Below, piece after piece: positions 1 to 12,010 of a stretch of 64,000 nt of DNA (within the stretch, counting starts at the first letter, position 1; each line of letters begins with the position of its first letter). The DNA is taken from NCBI GenBank assembly GCA_030141605.1, contig JAQGDQ010000294.1, forward strand, positions 151,501 through 215,500. Reading direction: 5' to 3'. Made by a program: the position numbers and the translations under genes. The notes under the pieces were generated by a model, which was not told where the DNA came from, did not search any database, and worked only from the letters and a program-made list of their open reading frames with translations. Origin of the DNA: Tubiluchus corallicola. Lineage: Eukaryota; Priapulida; Priapulimorpha; Priapulimorphida; Tubiluchidae.

Positions 1-729
1 TGACAAAAACAATGTACCTGCCTATGCTACCTTCCTATAAAAAAATCTCCAACAACATAATTGTGTAGCTTGTATCGTTTAATCTGAAAACAAATAAGAT
101 AATTTTATATAATTTTGCTCAGTTTTACGGCGAAATCTAAACCAAATTGATCTAATTAACTTTAACAAAATTTTACGCAAATTATAAAATCTAATCTCTA
201 GTCTAATTAATCTAATCTTTTCAATAAACAAAGGTTCAAGATTTAAGAAATTAATAAATCAACTTACATGGTGATCTTCTATAAGTGTAATTATGAAATT
301 ATAACAACAAATCAATGAATGACGCTAAACGATCTGTAACTAAAGTGTGTGAATAGCTGAGCGACTCCAATCTACAGGTCAGTTTACAGTTTAAAACGAA
401 ACAAATTTATAACAGAAAAGAGGGGGGCAATACAAGTATAAATCAGCACACCTCCTCTAGGCATGTTTTCTAGTGAGATGGCTCTTCTCTAACGAGACAG
501 CAGCTTAAATTACTCTTTTTATCAGTAGCGTATTTTGTTGCATAATAGTGGAACAAGTTAGTTGCGTAACAGTGGGATAGATAAGAGGAAGATAAACCGA
601 TAATAGATTACATAATCACCTAGCGTCAGGACATGGCCACAAGCAGCCCTTAATCACGGCAAACTCACTGCCCTACACAAAATTTGCAATGATTTCGTAG
701 AGGCTGCTGACAACGACGAAATACAGAAG
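1..729. other. 5' flank of METTL7 copy 1, no gene seen
   Basis: AT-rich DNA with no open frame or RNA gene that I can support. A 5' untranslated exon of the gene starting at 730 could lie here, but no convincing promoter element was found. Confidence 0.4.
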
Positions 730-3700
730 ATGGTGCCGTGTCCATACAAACTCGTGAGGAGCTCGTGGTTTAAAATTTCTGCTGTATCTATCGGCGGAGC
801 TGCCACCTTCTGGTGGATTGTGAAACAAAAGAACTCCAATACGTTTAAAGAAAACTTGGCAAAGTCTAAAGCAGAATATTATGATTACTACAACATGTTG
901 GAAGACGAACGCAAGAAGAAACTGTTTAATAAAGTAAATTCCACGAGTAAACCGAAAATTCTGGAGATCAATGCAGTGGGAGCGAATTTTTCTTATTACC
1001 CCAGCCAAAGTCTGATATACTGTGTACAGCCAAGACGTGAGTTTCATCCACACTTGTGGAATAATGTGGAGCGCAGTGGATGCACAGGCCGAGTGGAACT
1101 TCTTCAACAATTTCCAGAGAATATGGACGGCGTGGAAGAGAATAGCGTGGATGCAGTAGTTTCCACGCATGCGCTGTGCTCCGTGGATGACGTGGAAGCC
1201 ACACTCGCCGAAATCAAAAGAGTTCTTAAACCTGTAACGTATTTTTACATTATTTCCAAGTTCACTTTAATATCTAGAATTTGGACAAGCTAGTGGTTAG
1301 AAATTGGACTAAAAATTCTAAATAAGGAAGGCATCAGGACTATTACCCATTAACTGAAACGCTTCGTTCAAAGTTCAAACTCGTGGGTTCCAAAAAGCTT
1401 TTCCATGTATAGTTAAAAAGAACACAACTTCATTAAAAACTTTTACATTAAAAAGCTAAAATCATGACAAACGTTCCGACAGGCTACTGCTGTGGTAAAT
1501 TTATCATCAGTGGTAAATTTACAAACATACAACCAGTTTATATAGGCAGAGCCAACAGTATAAAACATTACGCACTAATTATGTAGTTAACAGAAGCCAA
1601 ATAGGTAATGAATAAACAGGCCAGTAAAGAAATTGATACAGTAACTTAAGCATTAATGCAACTTGGGCACTAATTTGGCTTCTGTTAACGCATAATACGC
1701 TATGCCTATATAAACTGTTTGTAAATTTACCACTTATCATGACTGCAGCAGCCTGTCGAGACGTTTGGCATGACTTTAACCTTTAACTTTTTAATGTAAA
1801 ATTTTTAATAAAGTTGTGTCGTTTTTAACTATAAAAAGGGCAGGTAGATTAGACAACATGGGAATCCTATAAACACAAGGGAATTCCCACTATTTGTACT
1901 TCCAGAAATTAGAAAAATAATTCTTAAGTACTGATCTGCACGAGTCTGCACTAATCCCAAATTAACAAGAAATTTCATCAACAAGTTTAAGCTGGTAATT
2001 AATTAAAAATGAGGAAAGCTTCAAAACTTATTTTCAAATCAGCACTTTCATATTAGCCATTTTTAACGAACACAGAAAAAAAACAGCTTCACGCATCAAT
2101 TAAAGAAATCCGGCTTTATTTGTAATGACCGGTTAACGTAGATCTAATTACTATCAAATATAACCTGCGTAATAATAAAACTATGAACTGACAGTGGACG
2201 TCATACTGTGTCCTGAAAATAACTTTTAATGCTTATTGCCCTAATTAAGCAAGGAGAATATAGCCGTGACGTCAATAGCAGCGCGACTATAATTCTGTAA
2301 TCTGTTATGTCCAATAATTATCAGCGGGCTTGTTTATAAAGCGTATTTTTACAGATTATCCAAGATATTAACCTAAGAAACCATAAATAAGACAGCAGAG
2401 ATCATGTATAATGACGCACGTTATAAATCAAATGTTGCTATTTATAAAAATTGATCAGTTGCTATATATGTCTATATTTGGTGGGTTTTTTTTGTCTGTT
2501 CGTTTTTGTACTATTTAGAGAGGGCGTTGACGCAGCATCCGGATGCGTACCCGTTTCCAGCTGTGGAATAAATCTACAGGAACTAGCCGCAGAAAAAAAA
2601 TAACGCATACGCAGGCTGCATAAACGGGTGCATTGAAAACAATATAAATCCATTTTATCTATTCCGCAACCAATCTTTCCCCCAACGCATCCGCATCCGG
2701 ATGTTACGTAAACGCCACTTAAAGGAAGACAGAGGGATTTCTCATATACCACTCCATTTTCAAGTCCGATAAGAAGTATACATTTTAACACAATTAATAC
2801 TGCAAAAGCGTTTCTGATAATTAAATAACAGATTAAAAACTTATTTAACGGCGGGCGAACCAAACTTATTGATGACATCACAAACTAACATAATTTTCAA
2901 CAGCAAAAATATTCTACGAGCGTGTTGCACGTGTTTGCGAATGCGAAAATTGAAGTACAGGGCTATACTGTAAGAGATTCAGCGTATTGCACTAAAACTA
3001 GGCAAGTTTTAAGGTAACAACTCAATTTACCGCTGTGCTCATTCATAAGCTATCGAACATGTAGTGCGTCACAAACTAACACACCTGAACTGAGAGGAAC
3101 AGCACCTGTTTTTTGTGCAATGCGTTTCCAAAATGCAGGCATTAGTGCCAGTCTAACAAGAGAATGGCAGAACGCATGTAACAACGAAGAACTAGTGACG
3201 TGAACGAGAAACTGCGTTTGTGTGGTAATAATTCTTTCACGTAAGTCATTTTTGAAAAATAATATGTTTCCTTTCAGTATTTTAAAGAGTAGATTGTTTT
3301 GACAAACAGTTTAAGACTGGGTCCGGTTTTCTATTAACTTTAGAAACAAACGCTTAGTAGCCGACAGCTTATAAAATTATCTTCTATAAAATTTAGTTCA
3401 CCAGCAGGTCCGGATTATCCTATAGGCTGCAGCGTAAGGGGGACCTCAAGCTTTGGTAACACTCGGTTAAAAATCTGTTTTTTCACTAAATCTATTTTTT
3501 CACTAAGTATGTGTTGAAATATATGCTAATTAGGCTTGCAGTAGAAATGGTAGAATAGTGGTATTTCTTGAAAAATATTTTTATTGAATTTTCTAGTTCA
3601 TTTAAAAAACTGTCAATGAATTTATTTATAAACGTCGCTGAAATATATCACGAGTAAAAAGCATACAAAGCGGGCGGCTGAGAGGATAGCTCCATCTGAG

Positions 3701-4646
3701 GGGTCCCATAATATCATTAGCCTAGGGATCATTAGCCCAAAAGATCACAATCTGGCCCTGTTCACCTGTGCATTTACATGTTGGACTTTTCCTATTTCAC
3801 ACAGACATGAGTGCGCACGAGAGTGACGACAACAATAAAGAAATTAGATATATTAATTCATCTTGGGTGTTCTAATAGGCACAAGTCCTTTAAAGCAAAA
3901 CCGGTCCCAATCTTAAACTGTAGGCCAAAACAATCTACTCTTCAAAATATTGAAAAGGAAACATACTATTTTTTCAAAAATGACTTATGTGAAAGAATTA
4001 TTACCACACAAACACAATTTCGCGTTTGCTTCACTAATTCTTCACTGTTACATGCATTTCACCATTCGCTAGTTAAACGGCCACTAGCGCCTGCACTTCG
4101 GAAACGCACTGCACAAAGAACAGGTGCTGCATGTCCCAGTTCAGACGTGTTCGTTTATGACGTTCGGCACACGTTTGACAGCTCATGCGTGAGTAGGGCG
4201 GTAAATTTAAAATTTGAATTTTTATCTTAAAACTTACCTAGTTTTAGCACAACACACTGAATATATCATACAGTAGGATTGTACTTCAACGCCTTTGCAG
4301 TATTAACTGTGTTAAAATGTATAGTTTTTATCGGACTTGAAAATGTGGTAGTATATAAAAAATCATCCTGTCTTCCTTTAACTATTTCTTTTCTTATTTA
4401 AAACAGGAAGGGAAGTTTTTATTTATTGAACATGTAAAAGATCCCAAAAAGCTGAGCATAACAACTCTCATGCAGCATTTGTGCTTCTTTCCCTGGAGGT
4501 GGCTCACGCACTGCTCTCTGTTGGAGAAAACCGAAACTAAAATTGACAGAGCTGGATTCAGTCGAGTGGAAAGGGAATTTTTCTACACGGCAGCTAAACC
4601 ACGATTTCTGATTAGACCACACGTTATTGGAAATGCGACGAAATAA
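730..4646 (+). CDS. METTL7: METTL7-like (TMT1) methyltransferase, copy 1, degenerate SAM site
   Basis: Two coding exons, 730-1233 and 4407-4646, joined in phase 0 (donor CCT|GTAACG, acceptor TTAAAACAG), giving 247 aa; human METTL7A/B are about 244 aa. The family are membrane-bound (ER and lipid droplet) SAM-dependent thiol methyltransferases. A hydrophobic segment near residues 15-31 is the expected membrane anchor. The Rossmann core is recognisable (residues 76-168, with a Cys-Ser-Val strand and the Lys-Arg-Val-Leu-Lys-Pro end), and exon 2 has the usual Arg-Pro-His-Val-Ile-Gly tail. Odd: the glycine loop reads LEINAVGANF, one residue shorter and missing the first glycines of the LELGAGSGANF seen in copies 2 and 3, and the acidic residue after strand 2 (Asp-Pro-Asn-Pro in copies 2 and 3) is Gln-Pro-Arg-Arg. 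Both contact SAM in this fold, so activity is doubtful. The frame is otherwise open, arguing for a diverged gene rather than a dead one. Confidence 0.85.
1408..1833. mobile_element. MITE with long terminal inverted repeats (intron of METTL7 copy 1)
   Basis: The left end TATAGTTAAAAAGAACACAA returns as its reverse complement at the right end (ending AACTATA at 1833), and the pairing extends imperfectly well over 100 bases inward, through the motifs around GACAGGCTACTGCTG and the TTTATATAGGCA region. It has no coding capacity, so it is a non-autonomous DNA transposon. Superfamily not assigned. Confidence 0.7.
2518..2721. mobile_element. Short MITE, ends with GGCGTTNACG and CATCCGGATGCG
   Basis: About 200 bases with inverted ends of about 28 bases: the left end holds GGCGTTGACGCAGCATCCGG and the right end, read in reverse complement, GGCGTTTACGTAACATCCGG. 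A second copy in the opposite orientation is at 51254-51440. The interior (TTTTCAATGCACCCGTTTAT on the opposite strand) is conserved between the two. It sits at the edge of the repeat that starts at 2722. Confidence 0.65.
2722..3350 (+). repeat. Interspersed repeat family A, copy 1 (left arm of a large inverted pair)
   Basis: Begins AAAGGAAGACAGAGGGATTT and includes TTTTCAAGTCCGATAA and TTTTAACACAATTAATACTG. Related copies are at 3880-4395 (inverted, same intron), 18345-18690 (inverted, METTL7 copy 4 intron) and 33612-34160 (same orientation, DPH1 intron). No open frame of note. Confidence 0.7.
3880..4395 (-). repeat. Interspersed repeat family A, copy 2 (inverted right arm)
   Basis: Reverse complement matches 2722-3350 over most of its length (for example the run ending GAAGAGTAGATTGTTTTG against AAGAGTAGATTGTTTTGACA), with a block missing in the middle. 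With copy 1 it makes a hairpin-capable inverted pair that ends just before the exon 2 acceptor of METTL7 copy 1 at 4406. Confidence 0.7.
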
Positions 4647-4859
4647 AGATTATAAAATTTTAGTTAATCTTGAAAAAATGTGACTCATTTTGCCATACTT
4701 GGCAAACCTAGTATTGCCGTAATCGCGTTCATAATCAATTTTGAACAGCTTGAGAGCTATTAAGAGCAGTCCTATCAAATGCAATGAAATTCTTTTACAG
4801 AGTGATAGGAGGGCTGTTTGGGGCAAGGCAATTATTGCAAACAAATCGTCCAAAATAGC

Positions 4860-5029
4860 ATCATTTAAAGCAAGCAATAAATCTTTGGAACTCACTACCG
4901 GTCGAAATTAAAAGAACTGAATCACTAGCAAAATTCAAAACGTTAATTAGAAAACACACAATGGAAAGATTCGAATATCCAACCCATCAAAATGATAATA
5001 TCAGCGCGAGTCCTAACATCCTAACCTAA
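4860..5029 (+). pseudogene. LINE reverse transcriptase ORF, extreme C-terminal remnant
   Basis: One frame reads through the residues QAINLWNSLPVEIKRTESLA, then KFKTLIRK, and stops at 5027-5029. The pattern N-x-W-N-x-L-P followed by S-x-x-x-F-K is the conserved tail of many non-LTR retrotransposon ORF2 proteins. Upstream codons back to about 4700 show only weak similarity in broken frames. It is a 5'-truncated dead copy between METTL7 copies 1 and 2. Confidence 0.6.
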
Positions 5030-5489
5030 CTAAAAAAGCAAAGTTATGTGTATTCAGTTGCTCATTAAATTAAGTGCATCCTGTAATATTTGAACGTCTT
5101 TGTAATGCTTAGGTTGTATAGTATCTGTAATGTTTTATATTTGTGGTGTTTATTTGAACCTGTATACATGAAATATGGTCTATTGCTTTATATATGAGCA
5201 CAAATTACTGTTCGAATGTTCAGTTGTACCGATAAGTGTTTATATTACCTCTATGATACGTATTATTTTATGAGATTGTATTTGTAAAAGTGTGCTTTAG
5301 TTTTTTTCAGATAGGAGTATTTTGCTGTAGCTTAAGTCATTTTTTACTTTATTACTTGTGTTTTTATGCACCCCTACTGCAATCGTAGCTTTAATTTTTT
5401 TGCACCAGACACATTTGCCTATTAGCAATGTAGCCCAGGCAATCACTGAAGGATAATTCTCATTGTATAATGTATACCATCATTATTTT

Positions 5490-5592
5490 ATGGCAAATAA
5501 AGTTATATATATTATATACATATATATTATACACACACACACATATATACAATACACATACATATATTATATAAATATATATATATATAAGT
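5490..5592. repeat. AT/ATAC-rich microsatellite
   Basis: Alternating TATATA, ACACAC and ATACAT runs, giving a Tyr/Ile-rich spurious open frame. The rest of 5030-6230 is AT-rich DNA in which I see nothing. Confidence 0.7.
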
Positions 5593-6229
5593 GTAAAGTA
5601 AATCTTTCTGCTGCGATTCTTTCACACTTTACCTACGCATTTTGTATCATAGCTAGGATTTACATAAAATGCGTAAAGTGACTGGCAAATTGTAAAATGA
5701 ACAAAATTTGCACTGAGTCGAACTTTTCGTACATACTTTGTAACTTTGCACATAACCTTCATTGTATAGTATGCCTAAAACGGAGCATACTAAGCTAAGT
5801 CACAGCTTATATGATAGTACTGCAATATAGCCGTGACATCACAGTATTACTATTGTTTAAACTGTGACTAAGCAAGCCCTTCAAGTAACTCGGTGAGTTT
5901 TACTGCTAATGGATGCTTTTACTGCTAATTTTACTGCTTACTGACAAGCACCCCAAAAATTTATCTGTCCCCATTTTTTTCAATGCGTAGAGAATCCTAT
6001 CGTTGGTGGTCATTCGAAGTATGGTGGTCAGTAGGCTTAGTACACCCATGTGCTAAGTGGCTGATAAGTAATTGTATCCAACGGCAGTTGTATTCATAAG
6101 CAGTGAATACAAAAAAGTTTTTAACGCGCAATAGTCAATCTCCATATTAACTTTTGTTTAAAAAATATCAAAATAGTAATCGTATATATGTTAGTCAAAC
6201 ACTTTTCCATACTTGTGCTTTTTCTTAAT

Positions 6230-6330
6230 AGTTCTTTGGTGCGCCAGCAAAAGGAGCGGTCAGATCTAGCCTGCGCCAGCGAGAACGTCATCAATATGGC
6301 GGCGTCCCCTTAGTTACAGGCGAGTGAGAA
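6230..6330 (+). promoter_or_regulatory. Candidate promoter / first untranslated exon of METTL7 copy 2
   Basis: A locally GC-rich patch contains CAATATGGCGGCGTCCCC, a close match to the YY1 site (AANATGGCGGC) that in animals often lies just downstream of transcription starts. A possible donor GA|GTGAGA follows. The coding exon at 7645 is preceded by a good acceptor (TTTTTTGCAATAG ending 7625), so a 5' UTR intron joining the two fits. Inference from motifs only. Confidence 0.3.
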
Positions 6331-6965
6331 CTTTTTGTAATTTGGCGTATAGCTGCTTCTAAGATAACCAGATTGATTTAAACTATACTATACACATTAC
6401 AATTTTTTGTAAGCGTGGTACCGCTAACTATGTACGTTGGCTAGAAAAAGATACAAGTTTTCATTAATACCGACACGACGTAGTAAGCAGTACTAGGCAC
6501 GCAAGCTAAGTTTACCGGCCACAAGGACCGGTCTACAGATCGAATTTCGGGCGAGGACCGGCGTTAAATTCGCACCCTGCGTAGTCCACTGTCAACTGTT
6601 TTGGGAATCATTTGTATTCGTGCAAATTCATACATTACTGATGTATTAGAAAAAAGAAATCCCAGCAACGTATACGGCAGATCCATTTAAAGGACATGGG
6701 CTCTTCATAGGCTGGAACCAAAACACGTATGTAGATGCATTATCACACCACACAATAGCATGGGTCCATATGTCACCCGTGAAACTTTTGTGCTAATCCT
6801 TAACTTTCAACAAAAAAATTAATTTCAGCGCGCAAGTTCCGTGGGAGCCAAAAAATCGGACATAAGGAATAATGCTATGAGACAATACCTACTATGAAGC
6901 AACCAAAGAGGGAATATGAAATGGAAATTCTTTAAAGTAATGATAAAATGCATCCACATTTAAAC

Positions 6966-7272
6966 AGAATAGTAACTGTTACTGGGCAAAACCTGGCTAA
7001 CAAACAGAACAGTAACTGTTACTAGGCAAAACCTTGATAACAAACAGAATAGTAACTGTTACTGGGCAAAACCTGGCTAAAAGAATAGTAACTGTTACTG
7101 GGCAAAACATGGCTAACAAACAGAATAGTAACTGTTACTGGGCAAAACCTGGCTAACAGAATAGTAACAGTTACTGGGCAAAACCTGGCTAACAGAATAG
7201 TAACTGTTACTGGGCAAAACCTGGCTAACAAACAGAATAGTAACTGTTAGTGGGCAAAACCTGGCTAACAAT
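6966..7272. repeat. Minisatellite, about 8 units of 33-42 bases
   Basis: Each unit carries AGTAACTGTTACTGGGCAAA then ACCTGGCTAAC, with unit length set by whether an extra AACA block is present. The units contain the small palindrome AGTAACTGTTACT. It produces a repetitive but meaningless open frame on the minus strand. Confidence 0.85.
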
Positions 7273-7644
7273 AAAATGCAGTAATGTATTCTTTTAACTA
7301 GTCAGCTCATAACTGCAGCCTGCAACTGCCATCAATGACTGATTTTATAAGTTTTTATATGACATTTTTACATAACGTTCTTGCATAACTGAGTAAAATT
7401 ATATACAATTGTTAGATGTTTTGTGAAACTCGCAGCTCAAACCATTTATCTTCATTAGGACAACTAGCCCTCACAAAAACCTGCAACAGGTAGAACTTCC
7501 TTGGGGGAATAACGACCAAGGTGAAAGTGAAATTAGAAAGTTATTGCAAATGTGTTTCCAACTAAATGGACAGAATGGTTATAATTGATAGACGAATGTA
7601 AGCTAAATAACGTTTTTTGCAATAGGTTCCACTAAAACACCACT

Positions 7645-9084
7645 ATGATGCAAGACTGGATAAGTTGGGCAGGTTGGATAGTCAGAAGTGTGATAGTCAT
7701 CTTTTTCGTCTTGTTTCTGTGGCGGAAACTACTTAAAAACAAAATATACGCATTTATTTTGGACAGATATTCTGCTAAAAGCAGCAATGAGGGCCCGCAA
7801 AGAAAAGCTAAAGAAAAAATATTTTCTGCATTCTCCTCATTGGTAAAACATGGGAAACCATTGCACATTCTGGAACTAGGTGCTGGGTCAGGTGCCAATT
7901 TCGAATACTTTCCTGCCAACTGCATAGTAACATGTATAGATCCAAACCCCGAGTGTCACGAATGCCTGAAGAAAAACCACGACTTGTTTCCACATATCGC
8001 CAAAGTTGACTTCATAGTAACAAGTGCAGAAAATATGAACATAGAATCAGAAAGTGTAGACGCAGTGGTGGCAACAAAAGTGCTGTGCTCAGTGACGCCC
8101 TTGAAAAAAGTGCTGAGCGAAGTAAAGAGAGTATTAAAACCAGTAAGTTATTTTCCTGGACTATATAGTAGTATCTATATAAAGCAGTGGTTCTCAAAGT
8201 AGGGGTAAATTACCCCCCGGGGGTAATATGGTTTTTTTTTTGGGGGGGGGGGTAACGGGCACCCCTCTGAAAATTTTTAAAACTTCGCTCAGAATGCATT
8301 TTACGTAGTTTTCTTGAAGAGACTCTTCTAATAATTACTCGAACGAACCTGCTCACTCAGTAATGAGCAGGTTCAGTAATTGTAATTCTTGTTTTGGCAA
8401 CAATACAACAACAATACCTGGAAATTTATTTATGTCACGAGCAAACATAAATAATTTTGCTTTCTTGTGGCATATACGTGTGTTTACTTTTTGAGTTGGA
8501 GAAGTAGTACTAGGTGGGGGGTAATGGACACGACCGGGTTTCCCGATTTGGGTAACGGTCCGAGAAAGTTTGGGAACCACTGATATAAAGTATGGAAATA
8601 TTTATATCTAATAGTGCAACTGAATTGAATATTTCATTAGTGTCTCAGGGTTTTAACTTTTATTGACAGTTTGGGCCTTGCTGTGATCAGCAGACCATAG
8701 CTAACATTATTGTGCTGTTGCTGTCTAGCAAATTCAAAATTCAACTCGCATCAGTGACATTGTATAATTACCTAATGTGCTGTCTAATGGCCAACACCAT
8801 GTACTCAAAAAAAGGTTATTATTTTCCATACAAGTGTTCTTTCGTTGCAGGGTGGAAAGTTTTTTTATCTGGAACATGTCGGAGAGGATCGATGGAACAT
8901 CATATCCATTTTACAATATATCTTTTACCTGCCCTGGTGGTATACGTGGGAGTGCAATGTTATACGGCAAACTGGACAATATATACAGGCAGCAGGGTTT
9001 TCCAATATTGAGCAGACGCGTTTTACAAGCGAAACCAAACTTCTGATTGTACGACCTCGCATAGCAGGAATAGCAACAAAATAA
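7645..9084 (+). CDS. METTL7: METTL7-like (TMT1) methyltransferase, copy 2
   Basis: Exons 7645-8142 and 8851-9084 join in phase 0 (donor CCA|GTAAGT, acceptor TTCGTTGCAG), giving 243 aa, the family length. The N-terminal hydrophobic helix (about residues 12-27) is the expected membrane anchor. The SAM-binding core is complete: LELGAGSGANF at about 77-87, the acidic Asp of Asp-Pro-Asn-Pro at about 99, Ala-Glu-Asn-Met at about 128-131, and a Val-Leu-Cys-Ser-Val strand. The C-terminal Arg-Pro-Arg-Ile-Ala-Gly motif matches the Arg-Pro-His-Ile of relatives. Expected activity is SAM-dependent methylation of small thiols, including sulfide, at the ER or lipid-droplet surface (known for the human proteins; inferred here). 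It has an ATG ATG start; the first was taken. Its intron carries a hAT-type MITE (8185-8582). Closest neighbour is copy 3. Confidence 0.9.
8185..8582. mobile_element. hAT-type MITE with perfect 8-bp target duplication
   Basis: Ends are CAGTGGTTCTCAAAG and, reverse-complemented, CAGTGGTTCCCAAAC, typical hAT termini. ATATAAAG flanks both sides (8177-8184 and 8583-8590), the 8-bp duplication expected of hAT. Interior is non-coding with G and T runs. Lies in the intron of METTL7 copy 2. Confidence 0.9.
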
Positions 9085-11472
9085 CATCAACAGTGCAGAC
9101 ACTGTCGCTGATATGTGATATACATGAAATAAGGCAAGACTCCAAGATGTGTGACGTGTGATCCGTAATGCGTATACAACAGTTTGTATTTAAACATGTA
9201 GAAGTGTTTCCATGTATATGTAATGCATCATCCATAATGCGTGATCCGTATTCATACTAACGTGATTACTATTGTCCGATTACACATGATGCAGCAGGAA
9301 ACCGCTGACTGGCGACCAATTCGAGTTAGGCGAGTTTTGGTCACTTCAGGACTTATAAACAATAATATTTGAGTTTTTGAGAGGGGAAGAAGTATGTAGT
9401 TATGTGTTGTGTATCTAACTGGAGTTTTTTCATTAAATCATGATTCGAATCATATTGTTTTCTCCCTTGCAAAATGCCGCGTACCCAAAACCTGTGCTTT
9501 CTTTTCCGTCTAATAGTACAATAATAAGCTAATGCTGCAACTGTAATTATCGTGGTTAAATTTCAACAGAGCATGGTTTCCAAAAATTATTGCTTGCAGT
9601 TTTCACGAATAGCGACCAAAGATGGCAGAAAGAGCACCGTGAGCTTTGTTAGTATGCATAGCGTTTACCGACAGTATACATGCATCATGCATTATGGATC
9701 GCAAATCACGCATCACGCATTACGTGCACATGGAGTCCCAGCTTTACACTGGCAAACCGAGCTTGGACAGAGATGGACACAGTTTAGTTTCAGCATTTAT
9801 GAACCTGACCATTATGGCTGTGACAACAACATTCGTTGTCTTTGTCTTATGTGTCAAGCAAATTATCGAAGAAGGCATATGACTGACTTTGATGTTTTGA
9901 GTGACTGCAAATGCCTCGACTTTTGTGCCGAATAAACACTGGCTTTACATCAGAACAGAGAAGTGTTGAAAACCCAGAAGTTGTGTATTAAATATCAAGT
10001 CAATGTAGTAACACTACCTACTGAAAAATATGGCCCAGTGTCATCTGTAAGATTAATACTCCATTTATAAAAAAAACTATACCAGTGTAGAGTTAGAACA
10101 CATTTTTTTATAAAATTTTGTTCATAAAGATTGAATGTGTTATTAAATTAAATGTAACAACTTATTTGTTTCAACAATATAAATATTCTTGCATTCATGT
10201 ATAAACAACGTATAGGAATTTTAATGAACAATACTGCTCCAGGATACCTTGAAGCACCTTGAAGTCAGTGTCAAGATATTAATCAAGGTCTTAGTTAAAT
10301 ATGCACAATGTACTGTTATAGAGCCAGAAAATCTTCGTAGGCTAGCGGATGTAGTTCTGTTGCACTATTTAGTGTGGATCAGTCCGCTGGAGTGCGGGAG
10401 TTTGGAGAAGAAAAAAGGCGGTAGAGTGTAGAATGTGGATTTAAGACAATTGTTTAATTTAATTTTAATTTTGAGTTACATCTCTTAACAGTTCGCGGGT
10501 CACTTCTTCTGGCGGAGGGACAAATTTTTACTTAAAATAGTTTTCCTTAAGTTTTTAGTGGAAAATAGTTTAGATGTATTCTTCTCTTTTCTAGCAAAGA
10601 TAGCAAAACTGTTTCACATTCTAATATTCACCAAAGTCGAAAGTTACAACGTAGTTATTACTTCTTTGGGGCGCGCGCATGCATACATCAGTTTGTCCCG
10701 ATGTGCTCAAATACTTCTGCTAATAAAACCACTAGCAGACTGCACAGCAGTAGAACATATATCTAGGGCTCTAGGCTTTTGTGCATAATTACACAGTTAT
10801 TTTGGGTGATCTAATTCCATAAATAGCATGCTGCTATGAAGAGAGATGCATTTATTTTTATGACATTGTTAATCACTGGCTCTGAGGTAACCTCCCATAG
10901 TCCCAGGTTACGGTACTAAAATCTCACATGCTATATAATATTTTAAAACTTTAAAGTGTTAACGGTGCTGACAGTTGATTTCAGAATCTGGCTTCAAATT
11001 ATAATTACCCTGTCAAGTGGTTTTCAAATTTTATGGGGCTTTACTCTTAACCTCCAGACCATTGCTGTAAACTCCCCTCCCCCAACTTTTCACCTCTGTT
11101 ACTGCAGATGTTTGGGATACCAGGATGAGGTGCATTACATTTATATGTGCAGCCTTTAAATTAGTACTTAAACACAGAGCACTAAATTAAAACCAATAGG
11201 TAAATGCTAGAACAAAAGTGTCAACCTGTCAAATATCAAACTCTGTTTCTCCAGAACAAGTTCTGTATTATTAAACCATTGAGTTTAACACCAAGTGTGA
11301 ATTAAGAAAAATATGAATAATGTGAAAGACGACTGAAAATGCTTAAATGAATAATTTTATGGCTTATGGCTACTTTAGATCTTTTCTCAACACACCTGAC
11401 CTATTATTATTGACAAGAAAAATGGACTGGTAAAATATTGCACTTTAAATCAAATTACATGCACACTACCAT
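9085..11472. other. Intergenic DNA between METTL7 copies 2 and 3, first part
   Basis: No gene supported. A short motif around ATCCATAATGCGTGATCCG and variants recurs in both orientations between about 9135 and 9735, possibly the arms of a decayed inverted-repeat element. Short open frames (for example around 9552-9935 and 10558-10788) have no recognisable protein pattern. Confidence 0.4.
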
Positions 11473-11818
11473 TAGGGTTGAGCATTCTCTACCAGAAAGC
11501 GAATTCGAATCGAACCGGACTTCAGTGTTTGGAATTCGAATTGAGATTGAAAGATTTTCGAACCACCAGTAAAAATTAGTCTTAACAAAGATCATGCATA
11601 TCACTCGATTTTGTTCTGCAAAAAAACGATTAGCAATTTGTTTAAAATTGTGCACAGAAATCACAGCTAAATTATGCCAATTACACGATGTTTCAATCGT
11701 TTTAATGATAAAGAACATTATGTGATTGAAGTGCTGAATCTATAGTTTTACGTTCGAATCGAGTTTGAACTAAAAAAAATCGTTCGAATTCGATTCGAAT
11801 GTTCGATGCTCACCCCTA
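11473..11818. mobile_element. MITE, termini TAGGGNTGAGCAT
   Basis: The left end TAGGGTTGAGCATTC and the right end (reverse complement TAGGGGTGAGCATCG) form inverted termini, followed inside by GAATTCGAATCG-type runs on both sides. The flanks (ACTACCAT and ACTACTAT) look like a decayed 8-bp duplication but do not sit perfectly at the ends. hAT-like by its termini. Confidence 0.6.
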
Positions 11819-11974
11819 CTACTATAATAAACGTACACGGTAGATTATAATTATAAAAGATGAATTAGTCATTAAATAAATATTTAATATTTTATTTTTT
11901 CTCAAACCACCAAACTTATGATTTTATTATCATTTATAAATTTATTTGTGGTTAGACGTCGATGTCCCTGGCTT

Positions 11975-12010
11975 GCTCGTTCTTGATCGTGTGCGCATGC
12001 GTCAATTTGG
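11975..12010 (+). promoter_or_regulatory. NRF1-like palindrome, candidate promoter of METTL7 copy 3
   Basis: GTGTGCGCATGCGTC matches the NRF1 palindrome (GCGCATGCGC) common in CpG promoters. METTL7 copy 3 begins at 12865, 24 bases after a clear splice acceptor (TTATAATTTTGTACAG ending 12840), so transcription probably starts upstream and a 5' UTR intron is removed. Motif-based inference only. Confidence 0.25.

Noticed and set aside
6966-7272. Regularly spaced repeats resembling a CRISPR array
   Set aside because: The units are contiguous minisatellite copies with no unique spacers and lie in an animal genome; no cas genes.
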